This document shows, one piece after another, positions 47,487 through 54,303 of a DNA stretch of 57,763 bases. Below the pieces are notes generated by a model. The model saw only the letters and a program-made list of their open reading frames with translations, did not search any database and was not told the DNA's origin. Made by a program: the position numbers and the translations under genes. The stretch comes from an uncultured Flavobacteriaceae bacterium (lineage in GTDB: Bacteria; Bacteroidota; Bacteroidia; Flavobacteriales; Flavobacteriaceae): assembly GCA_905479475.1 (NCBI GenBank), contig CAJQMT010000023.1, forward strand, positions 1-57,763, in the 5' to 3' direction. Position 1 is the first letter of the stretch; each line of letters starts with the position of its first letter.

Positions 47487-48899
47487 TTAAGGGGTGAGTA
47501 ATGGATAAATTTCTTCCAAAGAAGTGGTGCTGTTTTTGAGGAGTTGCAAGGCATTTGATTTCAGGGTGTTTATATGGTTTGCTTCCAGATAGGCATCAAT
47601 TTCTAATCGGTTTGTTTTGATCATTTCGGTCAATTCGCGTGTGATGGGAAGGATTTCATAAATTGCTTTTCTTCCAGCATATCCGGTGTGAAAACAATGT
47701 TGGCAGCCCGTGGCTTGAAAGTGGCTTTTGAGATCGGTTGGAAAGGAACTGTTTTCATTGAGTTCAGCGGGTGTTGTGCGCACTTCTTTTTTGCAATGGG
47801 GACATAGTTTTCGCACCAATCTTTGCGCCACACTCATGTGTAAGGTACTGGCAATTAAAAAGGGAGGAATGTTCATGTCAATGAGTCGAGCAATAGTGGC
47901 CCATGCGGAGTTGGTATGAATGGTTGACAAGACCAAATGCCCGGTCAATGCCGCACGAATGGCCATGTTTGCTGTGGAGCTGTCTCTGATTTCACCGAGC
48001 ATGATAATGTCTGGATCTTGGCGTAAAAATGTTTTTAGGGTATTTGCGTAGTCCAATCCGATGCTTTCTTTCAGTTGGACCTGATTGATGCCTTCAAGGG
48101 TGTATTCGATGGGGTCTTCTATGGTTAGAATGTTTGAGTATTCGGTGTTTAAAAGTTTGAGAGTGGCATACAAAGTGGTTGTTTTTCCGGATCCTGTTGG
48201 GCCAGAAATCAACACAATGCCCTTTGGTTTTTTGATGCTCTCTTTGTAGCGATTGAGTTCGTTATTTGCAAAGCCCAAACTTTCTAATTGGAGGTTGGCA
48301 CTGTCTTTGGAGAGCAGTCTCAATACAACTTTTTCGCCATGAAGCGTTGGGAGTACGGAAACGCGAATGTCAAATTTGTCATGTTTTGTTTGGATTTGGA
48401 TACGTCCATCTTGGGGCAGTCTTTTTTCAGAGATGTCTAATTGTGCCATGATTTTTATGCGGTTGACAAGCACGGGGTAGTTTTGCAAGGTAACGAGATA
48501 TCTTTCAATCAGTTTGCCATCAATTCGAAACCGAACGCGTCCTTTTTCTTCAAAAATTTCAAAATGAATATCGCTGCTGTCCGTTTCTTTTGCTTCGTGG
48601 ATCACGTTGGATAAAAAATCATCGGAATAATGCAACTGTTGTTGGGTGTGTTGCTTTTTTTTGCGGTAGTTGACCGCGAGGTATTTTTGAATTTCTTTTG
48701 CTTTGCACGGAATTAACACGGTTTTTTTTCCGAGGATGATTTCCAATTCCAATGCGAGGTTGTCTGGGTTTTTTGAGGAGGTTTGAAAAACGATGGTATC
48801 GACATGATCCTCAGACGGAATGATTTGATAGTGGTGTGCTTGCTCTGGGCTAATGAGTTGTTTGAGCGCTGTTGCAATGCTGTAATCAAGTGTGTTCAT
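47487..48899 (-). CDS. GspE/PilB-type assembly ATPase
   Basis: 470 residues. A poorly conserved N-terminal part (1-90) precedes the bilobed motor. Asp box region SSDIHFE (about 109), Walker A GPTGSGKTTT (233-242), LTIEDPIEY, Walker B DPDIIMLGEIRD (295-306), His box GHLVLSTIHTN, and the zinc-binding CxxC pairs at 366/369 and 399/402 (CPHC, CQHC) typical of extension ATPases and absent from PilT. It powers pilin polymerisation from the cytoplasm. Its stop is 53 bases before the secretin start, and its ATG overlaps the peptidase stop. Confidence 0.95.
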   Translation of the reverse strand: MNTLDYSIATALKQLISPEQAHHYQIIPSEDHVDTIVFQTSSKNPDNLALELEIILGKKTVLIPCKAKEIQKYLAVNYRKKKQHTQQQLHYSDDFLSNVIHEAKETDSSDIHFEIFEEKGRVRFRIDGKLIERYLVTLQNYPVLVNRIKIMAQLDISEKRLPQDGRIQIQTKHDKFDIRVSVLPTLHGEKVVLRLLSKDSANLQLESLGFANNELNRYKESIKKPKGIVLISGPTGSGKTTTLYATLKLLNTEYSNILTIEDPIEYTLEGINQVQLKESIGLDYANTLKTFLRQDPDIIMLGEIRDSSTANMAIRAALTGHLVLSTIHTNSAWATIARLIDMNIPPFLIASTLHMSVAQRLVRKLCPHCKKEVRTTPAELNENSSFPTDLKSHFQATGCQHCFHTGYAGRKAIYEILPITRELTEMIKTNRLEIDAYLEANHINTLKSNALQLLKNSTTSLEEIYPLLTP

Positions 48900-49378
48900 A
48901 GCAGGTACAAATTGGTGAAATTAAAAACGGTATTGCTCCCTAGTACAAGGGCTAAAAAAAGGGCTTGGAAGCCTGCCAAGGGAATCAGCGGGTTCTTAGA
49001 AAAATAACGTGACAGTTGGAAAGTTGCGAGTGAAAACACCAACGAACCAGCAAACAAAACCACAAAAGTGAGTGTTGGAAATCCAATGGCCATTGCAGCA
49101 AAAAAAAGGAGGTCTCCCATTCCGATACTCGTGGCAAGTGAATTTTTTGACAAATACTGGGTCACTAAAAAAAGAACCATGCCTATGAAACACAGTATGC
49201 AAAAGTTGAAGGAAATAGCACAAACAAACGAGTAGAAATTACTGTGGAGATAATGCAGTGCTCCGAAATGCAAACAGACAGCAGCCAATAATAGGGCAAA
49301 TACCTTCCTTTCCTTTAGGTCTTGTATAAAAACAAAGGTCAAGCAAAGGATGAGTGAAATGGTGAGTACAGTCTTCAT
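48896..49378 (-). CDS. A24 prepilin peptidase, minimal form
   Basis: 160 residues, nearly all hydrophobic, with about six membrane segments. Both catalytic aspartates of the A24 family are present: Asp20 in FIQDLKERKV and Asp89 in GMGDLLFF (the GxGD motif). It should cleave the leader of the pseudopilin encoded just upstream. The N-terminal cysteine-rich methyltransferase domain of classical PilD/GspO is missing, as in archaeal-type and Tad-type CpaA peptidases. The stop overlaps the ATPase start by 4 bases. Confidence 0.85.
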   Translation of the reverse strand: MKTVLTISLILCLTFVFIQDLKERKVFALLLAAVCLHFGALHYLHSNFYSFVCAISFNFCILCFIGMVLFLVTQYLSKNSLATSIGMGDLLFFAAMAIGFPTLTFVVLFAGSLVFSLATFQLSRYFSKNPLIPLAGFQALFLALVLGSNTVFNFTNLYLL

Positions 49379-49405
49379 ATTGCCATGTCTTATAGAATCT
49401 TCACA

Positions 49406-49813
49406 TCAGTCTTTTGTGATTTCTACGAGTTTTAAATTTTGATCTACTTGCCAAATATTGTACACGCCGTCTCCATCAAAATCTGTAATCGAAGTTGCGG
49501 TGGCTTTGAATTCTGTATTGGTGGCAAGCACAATTTCATAGACATAATTGGCGCTTCCATTTTCAGCGACGGTGATAGGGGCCTCAAAACCGAGTTCTTG
49601 AAATTCGAGACTGTATTTGGAATGGATAAAAAAATGTTGCCGTTGCAAGGTTTGTAAATGTTTGAGCTGGGTTTGGGCTTCAATACTTTTTGTTTTGGAG
49701 ATCAAAGGCATCAATTTGGGCAAGGCCAGGAGTAATAAAATTCCGATAATGACAAGGACCACCAAAAGTTCTTGTAGGTTAAAAGCAGGGCATTTTTTTT
49801 TGAGAAATTTCAT
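49406..49813 (-). CDS. Type IV pilin-like protein / major pseudopilin (GspG-like)
   Basis: 135 residues. A ten-residue basic leader (MKFLKKKCPA) is followed by the class III signal core FNLQELLVVLVIIGILLLLA, with Phe at +1 and Glu at +5 and a cleavage site after Ala10. The C-terminal part has the aspartate-rich turn DFDGDGVYNIWQVD (about 113-126), which resembles the calcium-binding loop of GspG-type major pseudopilins. It is the first gene of the operon and the only pilin in the window. A minus-strand -7 box TACATTTG lies 25 bases upstream (49845-49838). Confidence 0.92.
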   Translation of the reverse strand: MKFLKKKCPAFNLQELLVVLVIIGILLLLALPKLMPLISKTKSIEAQTQLKHLQTLQRQHFFIHSKYSLEFQELGFEAPITVAENGSANYVYEIVLATNTEFKATATSITDFDGDGVYNIWQVDQNLKLVEITKD

Positions 49814-50465
49814 AGCACATTAATTTCATAGAGTCCACAAATGTAAGGATTTTGTTTCAAAGTAAACATCTGTTTATTTATTATCACAATTTTAAGAGTT
49901 GCAAGCGATTTGTATTGGCTGTTTTATCCAATTTTTGAATTTTTTTCTATTTGTGTTGGTTTTTTTACAAACAAATGTTTACATTTAGCGTACGAAAAAG
50001 AAAAAAATTGCTAGAATTTATTCCTTAAGGGGAAATTCTTACGACCATTTATGAAGCATCGAAGACGTGAAAGCGCGTTTTTTGAACGCCGTTTTGTCTG
50101 AAAACACATACGACCTCTAGAGGGCTAGATGTGGTTTGAGTTCGGACAGTGTTTTTGGAACACACCGATGTCAAGAGATTAGAAATGCACTGTTTCTTTT
50201 CCTTGTTGACAATACACAACGTTTTGCAGTCGCAGCTGTGCAACCGTTTTTGCAACAGGGCTTCGCAAAGAAAATTACACTACCCCCATACCCCATTACT
50301 ACCCTAGGTGCTGTCTTTTAGACGCATCCATTAAAAAGGACGATCGAGTTTAGGAACTCGATGGAAAGTCGCGAAAAAACAGGAGTGGACATAGAGCTAT
50401 AAAAACAAAAAACCAAATGAATAAGAACAGAAAATCATTCGCAAAAAATCAAAAACAACGAACAC
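49814..50465. other. Long non-coding region with a G/C-rich, structured core
   Basis: 652 bases between the filament operon (minus) and the OmpH-like gene (plus). The left 220 bases are AT-rich and carry the pilin -7 box (49838-49845) and a possible plus-strand promoter, TTG at 49956 with TACATTTA at 49980-49987. From about 50040 to 50390 the sequence is clearly richer in G and C, though no family-like protein is encoded. It holds hairpins: CGG-aca-GTGTT / AACAC-a-CCG (50143-50167), a TTGCA / TGCAA stem near 50225-50245, and ATCGAGTT tagg AACTCGAT (50343-50362). A leader RNA, riboswitch-like element or small RNA is possible; none matches a class I know. Confidence 0.5.
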
Positions 50466-50996
50466 ATGAATAAAATCAATTTATCCGTAGCTATGGTCAC
50501 ATTGGCAATCGCTATTTTTTCACTCATTAAAAGTCAGCAAAGCTCTGAATTGGTGTATGTAGATGTCAATAAATTATTGGAAGGTTATGAAAAAACAGCC
50601 GTTGTGCGTGCTGAATTTCAAAAGAAATCTGTGGTTTTAAGAGCCAATGTCGACAGTCTTTTGGTCGATTGGCAAAACGAATTAAAGGCCTATGAAAAAG
50701 AACGCTCAAAAATGTCTAAAAAAGAATTGGCATTGAAACAAGAATTGTTGGGAAACAAACAACAACAAGTCAACAATTACCAGCAAGCCATTCAAAAACA
50801 GTTGCAGTCAGAAGATCAAAAAACAACCCAGACCGTTGTGAACGACATCAATGGATACGTAAAAGAATACGGAAAAAAACACCGCTATAAAATCATTTTT
50901 GGAGCCAGCGGAGGGGGCAATATTATGTATGCAGGAGAAGGAGCAGATTTGACAGAAGAAGTACTGGAAGGATTGAATGCAGCTTATGGGGACTAA
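50466..50996 (+). CDS. OmpH/Skp-family periplasmic chaperone-like protein
   Basis: 176 residues. The N-terminal hydrophobic segment (LSVAMVTLAIAIFSLIKSQ) is a signal peptide or anchor. A beta strand (ELVYVDVNKLLEGYEKT) follows, then a long Lys/Gln/Glu coiled coil (about 45-125, NKQQQVNNYQQAIQKQLQSE), then NDINGYVKEYGKKHRYKIIFGASGGGNIMYAGEGADLTEEVLEGLN, the usual OmpH ending. Skp-type trimers hold outer-membrane or secreted proteins in the periplasm. This copy is not next to bamA as the housekeeping one usually is, but between a T2SS-like operon and two secreted RHS genes, so it may be dedicated to them. Confidence 0.88.
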   Translation: MNKINLSVAMVTLAIAIFSLIKSQQSSELVYVDVNKLLEGYEKTAVVRAEFQKKSVVLRANVDSLLVDWQNELKAYEKERSKMSKKELALKQELLGNKQQQVNNYQQAIQKQLQSEDQKTTQTVVNDINGYVKEYGKKHRYKIIFGASGGGNIMYAGEGADLTEEVLEGLNAAYGD

Positions 50997-51361
50997 TGGA
51001 TTTTTGGTCTGAAGTCGGCGTCGACGCGTCATTGGTTTTTGGTTTAGGTTTGAGGTTAACTCAGCTTGTTTGTCGCTAGACGACCGACCGATGACCATCC
51101 ATTACCCTTTATAAAATGCAAAGTGAGGTGACGAATGCACCACGTTGCGATAGAAAACAAGACACGAAAAGTTTTCCAAAGAGCATGTAAGGTGTTTGGG
51201 AATGGCTAAAAAGTGCCCTCAATTGACAGCAGCACAGGGGTACAGTAGTCTAAGAGTGGGGGGGGTGCTTTGGGGCAAGTATTGCGAAAACAGAAAGCAT
51301 TCGGCAGCTTTTGTGGGCCAAAAACCCGACCTGTTTGTGAAATAAATTAAAAAAAAGGGAT
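50997..51361. other. Intergenic region before the first RHS gene
   Basis: 365 bases, again richer in G/C than the adjoining RHS gene. It contains the perfect palindrome GCGTCGACGC (51018-51027), a GTCG / CGAC stem near 51078-51092, and a run of eight G near 51259. No terminator with a T-tract follows the OmpH-like gene and no consensus promoter was seen. The right half holds the short open frame described at 51202. Confidence 0.45.
51202..51345 (+). CDS. Possible 47-residue small protein just upstream of the RHS gene
   Basis: An ATG-started frame of 47 codons, ending 16 bases before the RHS start codon. The product is basic and cysteine-containing (MAKKCPQLTAAQGYSSL at the start, LWGKYCENRKHSAAFVGQKP later), with no signal peptide. 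It matches no family I recognise. Evidence for coding is weak: the frame is short and lies in a G/C-rich patch where chance frames are longer. It could instead be a remnant of another element. Confidence 0.25.
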   Translation: MAKKCPQLTAAQGYSSLRVGGVLWGKYCENRKHSAAFVGQKPDLFVK

Positions 51362-54301
51362 ATGAAAATAAAAATTATTTGCTGTCTAACGATTCTAAAA
51401 ATCTGTTCAATTCCAGTTTTTGGACAAGTAAATTTAGATGTAAACAAAATATTCGCACCGGCTCCCGATGCGAATGCGTTTGCGGAATATGCTAAAATAC
51501 CTGTTGATTTATCTACAGGTCTTGGAGCAATTAATTTACCACTAATGGAATTAAAAGGAAAAGACATGAATATTCCTATTTCTATAAGTTATCATTCTAA
51601 AGGCAATAAGGTTAATGAAATATCGAGCAATATAGGTTTAGGATGGGTTTTAAATTCAGGTGGCGTAATTACTAGAGTAGTTAGAGGAGTTCATGATGAC
51701 GATATAGAGGGATATATTGGAAAGAATCGTAGAGGAGTTAAAGTCACAGAAAATAGTTTTTATTCGTTGGAAAGAGACGAACAACTTTCCTATGCATCAG
51801 GTGCATGGGATGCTGAACCAGATATATTCTATTTTAACTTTTTAGGGAATACAGGAAGGTTTGTTTTTGGGGCAAATGGAGATATCATTATGACTCCTGA
51901 GCAAGACTTCATAATAAATCCGCCTTTTGGACCAAATAGCACTAATGATTACTGGTCTATAATCGACAAAAGGGGTACTACTTATAAATTTGACAGCAAA
52001 GAATATAGTAAAAGTGAAGTCATTTTTGGAATATCTAAGGAGGATAGCGGTAGGTATATATCTTCCTGGTATTTATCTTCTATAACAAGTGAGAAAGGAG
52101 ATGCAATTAATTTTGAATATCAAGAGGGATCAGAAATAGAGACTAAATCTGTATTAGAAAAATATTCTCTTACGAATTGCGGAACTGGTGTTGGGTTTGT
52201 TGAGACAACCACTAAAACACTTAAAACTCAAACTATAAGTAGTATTACATCTAGGTTTGGCAAAGTTAATATTTTATCATTGCCCGATAGATTAGACATT
52301 TCAGGAGCTAGAAGAATAACTGAAATATCTCTTGTTGACAATAATACAAAGTTGATTAAAAAAATAAAATTTAATCAAGGGTATTTTAGTTCTATGGAAG
52401 GTTGTGACAATCAAGAATGCAAACGTTTAAGATTAGATAATGTCGTTCAAGAATCTCCTTTTGTTTCACCTGACGAATATCTTAAAAAATATAGTTTTGA
52501 GTACAATTCAACGAAATTACCGAGAAGAGATTCTCCACAAATTGATCATTGGGGTTTTTATAATGAAAATAATCAATCCAACCTAATATCACGTTTGGAA
52601 CCAGCCAATATCAATGCTATCAGGGAGCCAAAAGAAATTGGAACGAAAGCTAATGTTTTGGAGAAAATAATTTATGATACAGGGGGGAGCCTTTCTTTTC
52701 AATATGAATTGAATGAATATAAATATTCTTCTTCAGTAAATCGCAACTCAGGAGGATTACGAATAGCTTCTGTAAAGGAAGAAAACATTAAAAGCAATAA
52801 AATCACAAACTATAAATATATTAAGGAAGGTACATCTATAAGTAGCGGCTCTCAATACAGAAACCCTGTTTATATTTCAAACCTTAGTTTTTGGTGGGAT
52901 TTTGGAGGACATTCGACCGTAGTACCTCAATATGTAAATTGTGTTGGAACTACTATTTATTCTGTTTCTCAGAATAATTTATTTGACTTAAATGGATCCA
53001 ATGTCATGTATAATGAAGTTATAGTAGAAAACCCTGATGGTAGTACAGAAATTAATAAGTACACAGACTTTAATTCTAATCCTGATATTTATGATAGTAA
53101 TGATTATTTTAACTGCAGCATTTTTAGTAGAGGCAGTAATGTTAGAGAAAGCAATACAAGTAGTATTGAACCTCTAGGAAGTCCTTTTGGGCCTCCTTCT
53201 TTCCATAAAACATTTCAACGGGGATATTTGGTAGAGAAAATTTTTAAAGACAACTCTGGGAATTCTCTATATCAATTAAACAATATTTACACAGAAAAAT
53301 CCCCAATAGATTTTAAGCAGTCAGTTGGATACAAGTTTGATGAACTTTGGGTTTATCATGTTTATCAGATTGATCTAATTAACCCAGGGGATCTAAATGG
53401 TAATGGATTTATAGATTTTGATGAAAGGCCGCAAGAGACTGCCTCCTTTATACAGACAATAAGAAATTATAATATTAGTAGATATTATGAAAACAATGGT
53501 GTTTATCAATTAAAAAAAACAATTGAAAAAGAGGGTCTTGTTGAAAAGACGACTACTTATAGCTATAGTGACTCTAAACCGACATTAATTAAAGAAAAAT
53601 CCTTAGAGCTTAGTAATGGTTCTTCAAAGAAAGAAGTGTTTACTTACCCCTTTGAGTTGTTAGGTGCTCTAAATACTATTTTAGCAGATGAAAATAGAAT
53701 TCAAAATCCAATCGAAAAGAGAGAATTTCTAAATAATGAACAGCTCTATTTAGAAGAACGTGTTTTTAAACATTATGATTTGTACAACACAGGTAAAAGT
53801 AATAGGATACCCCTACTTGAAAAATTAAACCTAAAGAAAAAAGAGTCGGAAGAATATACAAGTATGGTTATTGATAAATATGATAGATACGGCAACGTAT
53901 TACAATATCATAGCAACGATAATGTGTTTACTAGTATTATTTGGGGTTATAAAGATTGTTACCCCATTGCCAAAATAGTGAACGCAACCTATGCCGAAGT
54001 TTCAAGCTATGCAAACAACCTCCAAACAAAATCAAATGCCGATGACGACAGAACGGTGGGTACATCTGGCAACGAAGATCAATTGCGAAGTGCTTTGAAT
54101 GCCTTGAGAAGTGTCACGGATTTGTCAGATGCCCAAATCACCACCTACACCTACGACCCCTTGATCGGGGTCACCAGTATCACCGACCCTAGGGGGCAGA
54201 CGGTTTACTACGAGTACGATGCCTTCAACCGTCTCGAGAAAGTCAAAGACCAAGACGGACGCGTATTAAGTAAAAACGAATACCATTACAAAAACCGATA
54301 G
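51362..54301 (+). CDS. Secreted RHS/YD-repeat-type protein without C-terminal core
   Basis: 979 residues with a signal peptide (MKIKIICCLTILKICSIPVFGQ). The N-terminal ~300 residues resemble the front of Bacteroidota RHS proteins (GLGAINLPLMELKG, IPISISYHSKGNKV, SSNIGLGWVLNSGG). A canonical EF-hand loop DLNGNGFIDFDE lies at about 677-688. YD repeats come late (DKYDRYGNVLQYHS, about 838; VYYEYDAFNRLEKVKDQDGRVL, near the end). It stops right after a YD repeat, with no RHS-associated core or toxin tip. From about nt 53945 the base composition changes abruptly to that of the next gene. The stop lies two bases before the ATG of the second RHS gene. Confidence 0.85.
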   Translation: MKIKIICCLTILKICSIPVFGQVNLDVNKIFAPAPDANAFAEYAKIPVDLSTGLGAINLPLMELKGKDMNIPISISYHSKGNKVNEISSNIGLGWVLNSGGVITRVVRGVHDDDIEGYIGKNRRGVKVTENSFYSLERDEQLSYASGAWDAEPDIFYFNFLGNTGRFVFGANGDIIMTPEQDFIINPPFGPNSTNDYWSIIDKRGTTYKFDSKEYSKSEVIFGISKEDSGRYISSWYLSSITSEKGDAINFEYQEGSEIETKSVLEKYSLTNCGTGVGFVETTTKTLKTQTISSITSRFGKVNILSLPDRLDISGARRITEISLVDNNTKLIKKIKFNQGYFSSMEGCDNQECKRLRLDNVVQESPFVSPDEYLKKYSFEYNSTKLPRRDSPQIDHWGFYNENNQSNLISRLEPANINAIREPKEIGTKANVLEKIIYDTGGSLSFQYELNEYKYSSSVNRNSGGLRIASVKEENIKSNKITNYKYIKEGTSISSGSQYRNPVYISNLSFWWDFGGHSTVVPQYVNCVGTTIYSVSQNNLFDLNGSNVMYNEVIVENPDGSTEINKYTDFNSNPDIYDSNDYFNCSIFSRGSNVRESNTSSIEPLGSPFGPPSFHKTFQRGYLVEKIFKDNSGNSLYQLNNIYTEKSPIDFKQSVGYKFDELWVYHVYQIDLINPGDLNGNGFIDFDERPQETASFIQTIRNYNISRYYENNGVYQLKKTIEKEGLVEKTTTYSYSDSKPTLIKEKSLELSNGSSKKEVFTYPFELLGALNTILADENRIQNPIEKREFLNNEQLYLEERVFKHYDLYNTGKSNRIPLLEKLNLKKKESEEYTSMVIDKYDRYGNVLQYHSNDNVFTSIIWGYKDCYPIAKIVNATYAEVSSYANNLQTKSNADDDRTVGTSGNEDQLRSALNALRSVTDLSDAQITTYTYDPLIGVTSITDPRGQTVYYEYDAFNRLEKVKDQDGRVLSKNEYHYKNR

Positions 54302-54303
54302 CT

